This document shows positions 34,061-41,988 of a stretch of DNA of 64,000 nucleotides, one piece after another (within the stretch, counting starts at the first letter, position 1; every line of letters starts with the position of its first letter). Source of the DNA: Arthrobacter sp. Y-9 (GTDB lineage: Bacteria > Actinomycetota > Actinomycetes > Actinomycetales > Micrococcaceae). A program made the position numbers and the translations under genes. Location: positions 372,001 through 436,000 of the forward strand of contig NZ_CP121463.1 in the NCBI RefSeq assembly GCF_029690065.1, given 5' to 3'. The notes below the pieces were generated by a model. The model did not search any database and was not told where the DNA came from. It saw nothing but the letters and a program-made list of their open reading frames with translations.

Positions 34061-35473
34061 GTGACCACTCAGGACTCGGTCCAGCATCCTGGGTCTTCGG
34101 ACCCGGAGTACGCCAAGAACCTCCAGCGCGCCACCCTGGCCTCCAGCGTCGGAAGCGCCCTCGAATACTTCGATTTCGCCCTCTACGGCCTGTCCACGGC
34201 CCTGATCTTCAACCTGCTGTTCTTCCCGCAGGGTGATCCGGCCATGGCGACCGTCGCGGCGTTCGCCACCTACGGCGTCGGCTTCCTGGCCCGCCCCTTC
34301 GGCGGCCTGTTCTTCGGTCGACTCGGCGACCGGCTCGGCCGCAAGTGGGTTCTCGTCGTGACGATCCTGCTCATGGGCGGCGCCTCCACGGCCATCGGTT
34401 TCCTGCCCACGTATAACGCCATCGGCATCTGGGCCCCGATCCTGCTGGTGACGCTCCGCCTGCTGCAGGGCTTCGGCGCCGGCGCCGAGCAGGCGGGTTC
34501 CACCGTCCTGATGGCCGAGTACGCGCCGGTCAAGCGCCGCGGCTTCTTCTCCGCCCTGCCGTTCATCGGCATCCAGGCGGGCACGCTGCTCGCCGGTCTG
34601 GTCTTCAGCGCCATCTCGCTGCTGCCCAAGGAACAGCTCATGACCTGGGGCTGGCGCGTGCCGTTCCTGATGTCCTTCGTGCTGATCATCGTCGCCATCC
34701 TCATCCGCACCAAGCTCCGTGAGACCCCCACCTTCGTCGAGCTGGAGAAGCACGAGCAGGTCCAGGACAAGCCCGTCAAGGAGATCTTCACCAAGGGTCT
34801 GCCCGGCGTGATCGTGGGCATCGGCCTGCGCATGGCCGAGAACGGCGGCTCCTACATGTTCCAGACGCTGGCCCTGAGCTTCTTCGTTTCCGTGGTCGGC
34901 AAGAACGCGGACAAAGGCCTCCTGGCCTGGGGCGTCACCCTCGGTTCGCTCATCGGCGTGTTCTCCGTGCCGTTCGCCGGCGTTCTCTCCGACCGCTTCG
35001 GACGCCGCACGGTCTACCGTTTCGGCGCCGTCTTCATGCTGCTGTACTCCTTCCCGGCCTGGTGGCTCCTGTCCCTCGGCAACCACGCACTCGCCGTGGC
35101 CGTCGTCGCGGTGGGCATCGGCGTGGCCGTGAACACCATGCTCGGCCCGCAGTGCGCCATGCTCCCTGAGCTGTTCGGCAACAAGCACCGCTACCTGGGT
35201 GTGGCCATGGCCCGCGAGATCTCCGCGGTCCTGGCCGGCGGCCTCGCCGGTGTGCTGGGCGCCTACATCATCGCCGTGAGCAACGGGAACTGGCTCCTGC
35301 TCGCCGTGTACATGGCGACCCTGGCCCTCATCACCACCTGCTCCACGTTCCTGGTCCCCGAGACGCTGCGCCGTGACCTCCTCCGCACCGACGACGCCGT
35401 CAAGGTCTCCCGCAACGAGGCCGGCGACGGTGTGGAAGCCACCACGCAGCGCCTGGTAAAGGTGGAGGCATGA
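34061..35473 (+). CDS. MFS transporter (metabolite:proton symporter type)
   Basis: About 470 residues, 12 predicted helices, of the MHS/sugar-acid and organic-acid group. Signatures: SSVGSALEYFDFALYGLSTA, GGLFFGRLGDRLGRKWVLVV (loop 2-3), EYAPVKRRGFFSALPFIG and FAGVLSDRFGRRTVYRFGAV. The GTG at 34061 is preferred because AAAGGAG ends six bases before it; the in-frame ATG at 34055 would touch the ribosome binding site. First gene of a coupled operon with an SDR, an FAH-family protein and an idonate-dehydrogenase-like enzyme, so its substrate is probably a sugar acid or similar carboxylate. Confidence 0.87.
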   Translation: MTTQDSVQHPGSSDPEYAKNLQRATLASSVGSALEYFDFALYGLSTALIFNLLFFPQGDPAMATVAAFATYGVGFLARPFGGLFFGRLGDRLGRKWVLVVTILLMGGASTAIGFLPTYNAIGIWAPILLVTLRLLQGFGAGAEQAGSTVLMAEYAPVKRRGFFSALPFIGIQAGTLLAGLVFSAISLLPKEQLMTWGWRVPFLMSFVLIIVAILIRTKLRETPTFVELEKHEQVQDKPVKEIFTKGLPGVIVGIGLRMAENGGSYMFQTLALSFFVSVVGKNADKGLLAWGVTLGSLIGVFSVPFAGVLSDRFGRRTVYRFGAVFMLLYSFPAWWLLSLGNHALAVAVVAVGIGVAVNTMLGPQCAMLPELFGNKHRYLGVAMAREISAVLAGGLAGVLGAYIIAVSNGNWLLLAVYMATLALITTCSTFLVPETLRRDLLRTDDAVKVSRNEAGDGVEATTQRLVKVEA

Positions 35474-36252
35474 GCACTCCCACAGGAATCTCCGCTTTCA
35501 GCCTGGAGGGCCGGACGGCCCTCGTGACCGGATCCAGCCAGGGCATCGGCCGGACCCTCGCGGAGGGGCTCGCCGCGGCGGGCGCCACCGTGGTCGTCCA
35601 CGGACGCGACGCCGATAAGGCCGCCCGAGCCGCGCAGGAGATCGCCGCGGCCACCGGCGCCACGACGCGCAGCGTGACCTTCGACGTGACCGATGCCGCC
35701 GCCGTCGACGCCGGCATCGCCGCACTGGAAGCGGATCTCGGCACGCCGGACATCCTCGTGAACAACGCGGGCATCCAGCGCCGGTCCCCGATCGGCGAGT
35801 TCAGCGACGAGGACTGGGACGCCCTGCTGGCGACCAACCTCTCCAGCGCGTTCTACCTGTCCCGGCGCGTCAGCCGCGGCATGGTGGAGCGGGGGAGCGG
35901 CAAGCTCATCCAGATCGGCAGCGTGCAGAGTCAGTTGGCACGGCCGGGCATCGCGCCGTACTCGGCCACCAAGGGCGCCATCGTGATGCTGACCAAGGGT
36001 CTCTGTGCGGACCTCGCGCCGCTCGGCATCCAGGCCAACGCGATAGCCCCGGGCTACTTCGCCACCGAACTCACGCAGGCACTCGTCGACGACGAGCAGT
36101 TCTCCTCCTGGGTCCGTGGCCGCACGCCTGCGGGCCGCTGGGGCGACACGAAGGACCTCGTGGGCGCGCTCGTCTTCCTGGCGAGCTCCGCCAGCGACTT
36201 CGTCAACGGCCAGACGCTGTTCGTTGACGGCGGCATGACGGCGGTCGTCTGA
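35470..36252 (+). CDS. SDR family oxidoreductase, gluconate 5-dehydrogenase-like
   Basis: 260 residues, classical short-chain dehydrogenase. NAD(P) motif TGSSQGIGRTLAEGLA (residues 20-35), NNAG at about 97-100, catalytic serine in IGSVQSQLARPGIAPYSATK with YxxxK. The closing FVNGQTLFVDGGM is typical. Similarity is strongest to gluconate 5-dehydrogenases (IdnO type), which fits an operon with an L-idonate-dehydrogenase-like enzyme. ATGA overlap with the transporter gene and a one-base overlap (TGATG) with the next gene. Confidence 0.85.
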   Translation: MSTPTGISAFSLEGRTALVTGSSQGIGRTLAEGLAAAGATVVVHGRDADKAARAAQEIAAATGATTRSVTFDVTDAAAVDAGIAALEADLGTPDILVNNAGIQRRSPIGEFSDEDWDALLATNLSSAFYLSRRVSRGMVERGSGKLIQIGSVQSQLARPGIAPYSATKGAIVMLTKGLCADLAPLGIQANAIAPGYFATELTQALVDDEQFSSWVRGRTPAGRWGDTKDLVGALVFLASSASDFVNGQTLFVDGGMTAVV

Positions 36253-37001
36253 TGCGGCTCGCCCGCCTGGCCGCCCCGTCTTCGCCGCACGACGGCGCGG
36301 CCCGCTGGGTCCGCGCGGAGGGCGACACCTGGGTGCCGGTCGAGGACCCCTTCGCCGCCTTCGCACGCGGCGAGGCTCCCGCGGACCTTCCCGGTGGGAC
36401 GGTGACCGGGGACTTCCTGCCCCCGTGCGAACCGCTCCTGGTGATCGGCATCGCCCAGAACGGCCCGGAGCACCACAGTCCGGTGCAGGCCTGGCTCAAG
36501 AGCCCTCGGACCGTCGTGGCGAGCGGCGCCCCGGTGGCACTGCGCCGCGACGCCGGGGTGCCTGCGATCGAAGGGGAGATCGCCGTCGTCATCGGCAAGG
36601 ACACCGACGGCCTCACGGCGGGGAACGCCCACGAGTACGTGCTGGGCGTGACGGCCGTGAACGACGTGTCCAGCCCGGACCGCGCCGTCCTGGACCCCCG
36701 GAACTTCGAAGGCAAGGGCGGCGCCGGGTACACCCCGCTGGGTCCGTGGATCGACACCGAGGCCGGCATCGACGAGGTGCCGATGACGGTCCGGATCGAC
36801 GGGGTGGAGAGGGTGTCCACGGGAACGTGGGACCTGCCCGCCTCGATCCGGGAGTGCCTCGTCTACGTGACCCACTGGCTGCGGCTCGGCCCGGGCGACG
36901 TGATCATGACGGGCGCCCCGCGTTCCAACTTCAGGGTGGAGCCGGGGGCGTTCGTGGAGATCGAGGTGGCGGGCATGGTCCTGACCACCCCGACCAGCTG
37001 A
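36252..37001 (+). CDS. Fumarylacetoacetate hydrolase (FAH) family protein
   Basis: 249 residues. Metal-binding and fold motifs are EGEIAVVIGKDTDGL (Glu-x-Glu), VTAVNDVSSPD and FEGKGGAGYTPLGPWI, then GPGDVIMTGAP in variant form (LGPGDVIMTGAPRSNF). FAH-family members hydrolyse or decarboxylate acylpyruvates and dehydrate or cleave diketo sugar acids. In this operon it probably acts on a keto-acid intermediate formed by the dehydrogenases. The family alone does not fix the reaction. Confidence 0.82.
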   Translation: MRLARLAAPSSPHDGAARWVRAEGDTWVPVEDPFAAFARGEAPADLPGGTVTGDFLPPCEPLLVIGIAQNGPEHHSPVQAWLKSPRTVVASGAPVALRRDAGVPAIEGEIAVVIGKDTDGLTAGNAHEYVLGVTAVNDVSSPDRAVLDPRNFEGKGGAGYTPLGPWIDTEAGIDEVPMTVRIDGVERVSTGTWDLPASIRECLVYVTHWLRLGPGDVIMTGAPRSNFRVEPGAFVEIEVAGMVLTTPTS

Positions 37002-37074
37002 GTCCCTGCCGCCCAAAACACCGTGAGACCCAGCCGAAACACCCCCGGATCCGCCCGAAACACCCCGGGGCCCA

Positions 37075-37145
37075 GCCGAAACAGTGGGTTTCCGTCGAAA
37101 CAGTGTGTTGTGCTCGCTGTTTCGACGGAAACCCACTGTTTCGGC
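37075..37145. repeat. Intergenic palindrome A3
   Basis: Perfect 29-bp stem (37075-37103 with 37117-37145), with loop TGTGTTGTGCTCG almost identical to that of A1. It lies between the FAH gene and the idonate-dehydrogenase-like gene. Immediately upstream (37010-37080) the short motif CCGAAACA recurs three times, as if partial copies had been added. Confidence 0.85.
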
Positions 37146-37177
37146 AGAGGGGTGCCATCCTGATGATTGGAAAGAAC

Positions 37178-38206
37178 ATGACTGAGAACCTGGGAGTGGT
37201 GGCCCACGCCGCCGAGGACCTGCGCATCGAGGCGCTGCCGGAGCCCGTTCCCGCGGCGGACGAGGCCGTGGTCGAGATCGCTTTCGGCGGGGTCTGCGGA
37301 TCCGATCTGCACTACTGGAAGCACGGCGCCGCCGGGGCGTCGATCCTGCGCGAACCCATGATCCTGGGCCACGAGGTGTCCGGGACGGTGGTGCAGGCCG
37401 CGGCGGACGGTTCGGGTCCGACGGCCGGAACCCGCGTGGCCGCTCACCCGCTGACCCCGCACGGCGACGGCGTCACCCCGTACCCGGAGGACCGCCCGAA
37501 CCTCGCTCCCGCCTCCACCTACCTCGGCTCGGCCATGCACCTCCCGCACACGCAGGGCGCCTTCGCCCGACGCGTCGCCCTGCCGGCCCGCATGCTGCAT
37601 GCCGTCCCGGATGGGCTGTCGCTCGAGGTGGCGGCCCTGGCCGAACCGGCGGCGGTCGCCTGGCACGGTCTGGAACGGGCCGGCGACGTCCGTGGGAAGC
37701 GGGTGGCCGTGATCGGTGCAGGGCCCATCGGGCAGCTCGTGATCGCCGCCGCGTTCCACCATGGCGCCTCCGAGGTCATCGCGACCGACCTGTTCGACGT
37801 CCCGCGGGCCATCGCGGAACAGCACGGGGCGCGGACCCTGGACGCGCGCGACGCCGAGGCCATCGCCCAGCTGCACGCCGACGTCGTGATCGAATCCAGC
37901 GGCACGGTGCCCGGTCTCTCCGCGGCGATCTCCGCGGCCGTGCGGGGCGGCACGGTGGTGATGCTCGGTCTGCAGCGTGCCGGGAACATCGAGGTCCCCA
38001 TGGTGACGGCGATCACGCGGGAGCTCACGTTGACCGGTTCGTTCCGCTTCGCCGGCGAATTCGACGCGGTCCTCGAGGCCCTCGGCGATGGCAGCCTCCG
38101 GACGGATGGGATCGTGACCCACGTGGTTCCGGCGGCCGACGCGCTCGAGGGCTTCGCCACGGCGGCGGACGCCTCGGTGTCGTCCAAGGTGCTGCTCGCC
38201 TTCTGA
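37178..38206 (+). CDS. Zinc-type alcohol dehydrogenase family protein, L-idonate 5-dehydrogenase-like, lacking structural zinc site
   Basis: About 342 residues of the medium-chain dehydrogenase family. Catalytic zinc ligands are Cys40 in GGVCGSDLHYWKHG, the His-Glu of GHEVSG and Glu in LAEPAAVAWHG. The coenzyme motif is VAVIGAGPIGQLVIAAAF. In E. coli IdnD the structural zinc is held by four cysteines in the lobe; here the corresponding segment (residues about 91-113) has none. Family-specific SAMHLPHTQGAFARRV follows at the normal place. ATG at 37178 has GGAAAG upstream; ATG 37163 is an alternative. Probably oxidises a sugar acid or polyol in the same pathway as the SDR. Confidence 0.83.
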   Translation: MTENLGVVAHAAEDLRIEALPEPVPAADEAVVEIAFGGVCGSDLHYWKHGAAGASILREPMILGHEVSGTVVQAAADGSGPTAGTRVAAHPLTPHGDGVTPYPEDRPNLAPASTYLGSAMHLPHTQGAFARRVALPARMLHAVPDGLSLEVAALAEPAAVAWHGLERAGDVRGKRVAVIGAGPIGQLVIAAAFHHGASEVIATDLFDVPRAIAEQHGARTLDARDAEAIAQLHADVVIESSGTVPGLSAAISAAVRGGTVVMLGLQRAGNIEVPMVTAITRELTLTGSFRFAGEFDAVLEALGDGSLRTDGIVTHVVPAADALEGFATAADASVSSKVLLAF

Positions 38207-38209
38207 CCC

Positions 38210-38266
38210 CGAAACGCCAGTAGGTGCCCGTATCCGGTGTGGATACGGGCACCTACTGGCGTTTCG
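38210..38266. repeat. Intergenic palindrome C1
   Basis: Perfect 26-bp stem (38210-38235 with 38241-38266) around GGTGT; arms contain CGCCAGTAGGTGCCCGTATC. It lies four bases after the dehydrogenase stop and 41 before the convergent MFS stop, a typical bidirectional terminator position. Same family as C2 at 39635-39695. Confidence 0.85.
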
Positions 38267-38306
38267 CGAGCAACCGAGCGTCGGGCCGTGGGCTCAGCGC
38301 CGGGAC

Positions 38307-39527
38307 TCAGCGGTGCGGGCGGTGCGGAATGTAGCGGGGAATGTAGCGAGCGAGGATCCCGGCGCCCACGAGCGCGAGGACGCCGATCACGCCGCTCGCC
38401 AGCGACAACGACACCGTGGCGAGCGCCGCGATCAGCAGGGGCGACGCCGCCTGACCGGCGTCGCTGGAGAACCTCCAGGCACCGAGGAAGGCGGCGGGGT
38501 TGTCCTTCGGCGCGAGGTCCGCGCCCAGCGTCATGACGATCCCGCTGCCCATCCCGTTCGCGACGCCCAGCACGAACGCGACCGCGGTGAACCAGGCTTC
38601 GCGGCCGGGGACGTCGTGGAGGAAGGCCAGCGCCAGGAAGCCGATGCCCAGCCCGACCATGCACGGCATGACGCTCCACAGCCTGCCCCGCCGGTCCATG
38701 AGCTGCCCGCTCGTGTAGAACAGGGCGAACTCCAAGCCACCCGCGAGGCCGATGACCAGCGCCGTGTGGGCCTCGCTCATGCCGATGCTGAGGGCCCACA
38801 GGGGCAGGAGGGTGATCCGTGCGGCGCGGGTCGCGCCCACGAGCGCCACACCGGAGCCCATCCGGACCAGGATGGCCCGGTTCGCGTGGATCGTGCGGAA
38901 GAGGCCCGGCCGTGGCGCCGCTTCGGCGACCGACGGCGGCGGGCCGACCTGCTGCTCTGGGTCCGGCAGCACCAGCAGCGCGACGACGGCGGACGCGCAG
39001 CCGATCGCGAAGATCCAGAAAGCGGCCTGCGGGGTGCCCGTGCCCGCGATGACCGCCGCGGCGATGAGCGGGCCGATGAACCAGCCGGCCCGGAAGATGC
39101 CGCCCAGCGCGGAGAGGGCCCGGGCCCGGTACCGCAGGGGGACACGGGTGGTCATGAAGGCGTGCCGGGCCAGAGCGAACACCGATGTGGCGAGTCCGAT
39201 CAGCAGCACGCCGATCATGAGCGTCCACGGCGCCGTCGCGAGCAGACTGAGGGCGATGCCGGTCAGGGCGAGCCCTGCCGCGCCGATCATCGAGGTGCGT
39301 TCCCCGAACCGCGCGACGAACCAGCCGGCCGGGATGTCTCCGAGGAGTTCGCCGACCACCACCATCGCGGCGATCACGCCGGCCAGTGGAATGGACGCGC
39401 CCAGCGCATGCGCCATGACGGGGATCATGGGCAGCACGGCGCCCTCACCTGTGGAGAACAGGATCGTGGGCAGGTAGACGGAGAGTGCGACGGACCGGAA
39501 GTTGAAGGGCTGTTCGGCAACTGTCAT
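38307..39527 (-). CDS. MFS transporter, probable exporter
   Basis: 406 residues with about 12 hydrophobic segments. N-terminal half shows LPTILFSTGEGAVLPMIPVM and GELLGDIPAGWFVARFGERT, the C-terminal half YTSGQLMDRRGRLWSVMPCM, positions equivalent to loops 2-3 and 8-9. It resembles drug/metabolite exporters of the DHA1 type. Single gene; substrate unknown. C1 and C2 palindromes flank its two ends. Confidence 0.8.
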   Translation of the reverse strand: MTVAEQPFNFRSVALSVYLPTILFSTGEGAVLPMIPVMAHALGASIPLAGVIAAMVVVGELLGDIPAGWFVARFGERTSMIGAAGLALTGIALSLLATAPWTLMIGVLLIGLATSVFALARHAFMTTRVPLRYRARALSALGGIFRAGWFIGPLIAAAVIAGTGTPQAAFWIFAIGCASAVVALLVLPDPEQQVGPPPSVAEAAPRPGLFRTIHANRAILVRMGSGVALVGATRAARITLLPLWALSIGMSEAHTALVIGLAGGLEFALFYTSGQLMDRRGRLWSVMPCMVGLGIGFLALAFLHDVPGREAWFTAVAFVLGVANGMGSGIVMTLGADLAPKDNPAAFLGAWRFSSDAGQAASPLLIAALATVSLSLASGVIGVLALVGAGILARYIPRYIPHRPHR

Positions 39528-39634
39528 GGCTTTTCCACCCTACGCCCGCTGCGAGCCGGGCCCTGTCGCGGGCCGTACGCCCGGCTCTCGACGCCAACCC
39601 CGCAAACCATACCCCCAACCCATACCCCCAACAC

Positions 39635-39695
39635 CGCGAGCCGCCAGTAAGTGCCCGAATCCGCGGCGGATAAGGGCACCTACTGGCGGCTCGCG
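39635..39695. repeat. Intergenic palindrome C2
   Basis: 28-base arms (39635-39662 and 39668-39695) pair at 25 positions. The core CGCCAGTA-GTGCCC is shared with C1, while the outer ends differ (CGCGAGC/GCTCGCG instead of GAAA/TTTC). It lies between the MFS start and the purine permease stop. Confidence 0.8.
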
Positions 39696-39717
39696 TGGGG
39701 GAGGGGGAGGCGTGGGC

Positions 39718-41160
39718 CTACTTGACCCCGAGGACCTGCTCGATCACACCGATCCCGAAGAACAGGACGAAGGCGGCGGCGACCACCCAGAGGAGCGGGT
39801 GGACCTCCTTGGCGCGGCCCTGTGCGGAACGCAGCACCACGTAGGCGATGAAACCGGCGCCCAGGCCGTTCGCGATCGAGTACGTGAACGGCATGAGGGT
39901 GAAGGTCAAGAAGGCCGGGATCGCGATGCCCCAGTCGCTCCAGTCGATCCGGGACACCTGGGAGACCATCATGAAGCCGACGACCACGAGGGCGGGGGCC
40001 ACGGCCTCGAACGGCACCAGGTTGATCAGCGGCGTCAGGAACATCGAGGCCAGGAGCAGCAGGCCCGTGACGATCGAGGCGAAGCCGGTCCGGGCGCCCT
40101 CGGCGATGCCGGCGCCGGATTCCACGAAGATCTGGTTCGAGGACACCGAGGAACCGCCACCGGCGATGGCGCCGAAGGCGTCCACGATCAGGACGCGGTC
40201 GACGTTCGGGATCTCGCCGTTCTCATCGACGTTCCCGGCCTCGTTGGCCAGGCCGACCATGGTGCCCATGGCGTCGAAGAAGATGGACAGGAGGATCACG
40301 AAGGCCATCAGCAGGGCGGCGATGGTGCCCATGTGCTGGAAGGCGCCGACGGGGTTCGCCTTGCCGATCAGGGAGAGATCCGGCAGGCCCCACTCGGTGA
40401 AGTGCGGGGCCACGAGGGACCAGCCTGCGGGGTTGTGGTTCTTGCCGTCGAAGCTCGGCCCGATGTGCAGGGTGTATTCGAGGATCACGGACAGGACGGT
40501 GGAGGCGATGATGCCGATCAGGATCGCGCCCTTGACCTTGCGGACCAGCAGCACGACGGTCAGCAGCAGACCGAAGACGAACACCAGGGTGGGCCAGCCG
40601 AGCAGCTTGCCGTCGAAGCCCAGACCCACGGGCACCGTAGTGCCGGCGACATCGGGGATGCGGCGCACGAACCCGGCGTTGACCAGGCCGATCAGGGCGA
40701 TGAAGAGGCCGATGCCCACCACGATCGCCGTCTTGAGCCCTTCCGGGACGGCCTTGAACACGGCGGTCCGGAAGCCGGTGAGCACCAGCACCATCATGGT
40801 CAGACCGGAGAGCAGCACCAGACCCATGACGTCGGCCCAGGCCAGGCCCGGGGTGGTGGCGATGGTGACCGCCACGAAGGCGTTCACGCCCAGGCCGGTC
40901 GCGAGTGCGAAGGGATGTTTGGCCCAGGCGCCCATGAGGATGGTGAGGACACCCGCCACGAAGGCGGTGACGGCGGCGACGCTGGTGAAGCCCAGGATGT
41001 CGCCGTTGGCGTCCTTGCCGGACAGGATGAGCGGGTTGAGGACCACGATGTAACTCATGGCGAAGAAGGTGGCGAAGCCGCCGCGGATCTCGCGGGAGTA
41101 GCTGGAGCCACGCTCGGAGATCTTGAAGTAGCGGTCCAGTGCGGAACCGGCTTTGAACAT
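39718..41160 (-). CDS. Purine permease, AzgA/PbuG (NCS2-like) family
   Basis: 480 residues, 12-14 predicted helices. Strong family blocks: REIRGGFATFFAMSYIVVLN at residues 24-43, ATGLGVNAFVAV, GVNAFVAVTIATTPGLAWAD, SIFFDAMGTMVGLANEAGNV and GAIAGGGSSVSSNQIFVESG. Members import hypoxanthine, guanine or adenine by proton symport. Alone on its transcript; the start at 41160 is preceded by a palindrome that could bind a regulator. It complements the nucleoside cluster at 14.9-20.5 kb functionally. Confidence 0.9.
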   Translation of the reverse strand: MFKAGSALDRYFKISERGSSYSREIRGGFATFFAMSYIVVLNPLILSGKDANGDILGFTSVAAVTAFVAGVLTILMGAWAKHPFALATGLGVNAFVAVTIATTPGLAWADVMGLVLLSGLTMMVLVLTGFRTAVFKAVPEGLKTAIVVGIGLFIALIGLVNAGFVRRIPDVAGTTVPVGLGFDGKLLGWPTLVFVFGLLLTVVLLVRKVKGAILIGIIASTVLSVILEYTLHIGPSFDGKNHNPAGWSLVAPHFTEWGLPDLSLIGKANPVGAFQHMGTIAALLMAFVILLSIFFDAMGTMVGLANEAGNVDENGEIPNVDRVLIVDAFGAIAGGGSSVSSNQIFVESGAGIAEGARTGFASIVTGLLLLASMFLTPLINLVPFEAVAPALVVVGFMMVSQVSRIDWSDWGIAIPAFLTFTLMPFTYSIANGLGAGFIAYVVLRSAQGRAKEVHPLLWVVAAAFVLFFGIGVIEQVLGVK

Positions 41161-41188
41161 GGGGATGCCTTCCAGGGAATTTGCTGGG

Positions 41189-41204
41189 GATTTCCGAGGA
41201 AATC
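41189..41204. promoter_or_regulatory. Palindrome in the purine permease promoter
   Basis: GATTTCC-GA-GGAAATC, a perfect dyad 28 bases before the permease ATG, within an AT-richer patch that also contains GGGGAATATGA on the coding strand. It looks like an operator; the regulator is unknown. Confidence 0.5.
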
Positions 41205-41302
41205 ATATTCCCCTCAGGGCAACACTTGAAAAGCGGCATAGGGTGGTGTAGGAATCTGCGGCATCTCGGCCGCCCGGACCGCACCCCTTCAGGAGACTCG
41301 TC

Positions 41303-41944
41303 ATGCCCAGCCAGCCCCAGTTCACGACGGCGACGGCCACCCTGGCGAAGGCCCCCTCACCGGCCGCGCGGGGAGGCGTGGTGCGGCGGGCCGGGCTCGC
41401 CGTCGTCGCATTGCTCGGGGCAGTGCTGCTGACGCTGGGGTTCGCCGCACCCGCCTCGGCTCACGACGTCCTGGAAGGGACCACGCCGAAGAATGGACAG
41501 AAGTTGGGGGCCGCGCCGGAGAAGGTGACGCTGACGTTCTCCAACAACCCCATCGCGATCGGTTCCGAAATCGTCGTGAAGGACGCCTCCGGGACGAACT
41601 GGGCCGAGGGCGGTGTGGACATCCTGGACAATGTCGTCACTCAGAAGCTCAAGCCGGGTGCCCCTGCCGGGACCTACACCGTGCAGTGGCGCGTGGTCTC
41701 CTCGGACTCACACCCCATTGAGAACACCTTCTCCTACATCGTGACCACCGGCTCCGCGGCGACCGCTCCGGGCGCCTCCACGGCCGAGCCGCTGCAGACC
41801 AAGACCGAGGCCCCTCAGCAGCAGGCCGACGCCGAGCCGTTCCCGGTCATGATCGTGGTGTTCGGGGTCGTGGCCGTCATTCTGCTGGCGATCGTCGGCG
41901 TGCTGGCTCGCCGCAAGCTCCGCGGAGGCTCCGAAGAGTCCTGA
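41303..41944 (+). CDS. CopC domain protein, membrane-anchored
   Basis: 213 residues. Signal peptide about 28-53 ending ASA-H, so the mature protein starts with His54, the N-terminal copper ligand of the CopC/YobA family. The CopC domain continues with ALEGTTP-like text (DVLEGTTPKNGQKLGAAPEK), VTLTFSNNPIAIG, and the second site in WRVVSSDSHPIENTFSYIV. A C-terminal Ala/Thr/Gln linker leads to one transmembrane helix and a basic tail (RRKLRGG), giving a membrane-anchored protein outside the cell. No CopD or copper ATPase is adjacent. A TTGAAA/TAGGAA pair at 41226-41254 could be its promoter. Confidence 0.88.
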   Translation: MPSQPQFTTATATLAKAPSPAARGGVVRRAGLAVVALLGAVLLTLGFAAPASAHDVLEGTTPKNGQKLGAAPEKVTLTFSNNPIAIGSEIVVKDASGTNWAEGGVDILDNVVTQKLKPGAPAGTYTVQWRVVSSDSHPIENTFSYIVTTGSAATAPGASTAEPLQTKTEAPQQQADAEPFPVMIVVFGVVAVILLAIVGVLARRKLRGGSEES

Positions 41945-41945
41945 C

Positions 41946-41972
41946 GGCGCCGCCCTCATGAGGGGCGGCGCC
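41946..41972. terminator. Bidirectional hairpin terminator
   Basis: Perfect 10-bp GC stem GGCGCCGCCC / GGGCGGCGCC with a seven-base loop, directly after the CopC stop and 17 bases before the convergent membrane-protein stop. Confidence 0.75.
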
Positions 41973-41988
41973 CACCGCGGCAGGGATG

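Noticed and set aside
37010-37145. Repeated CCGAAACA units considered as a CRISPR array
   Set aside because: Units are short, irregularly spaced and merge into a hairpin of the A family; no spacers or cas genes.
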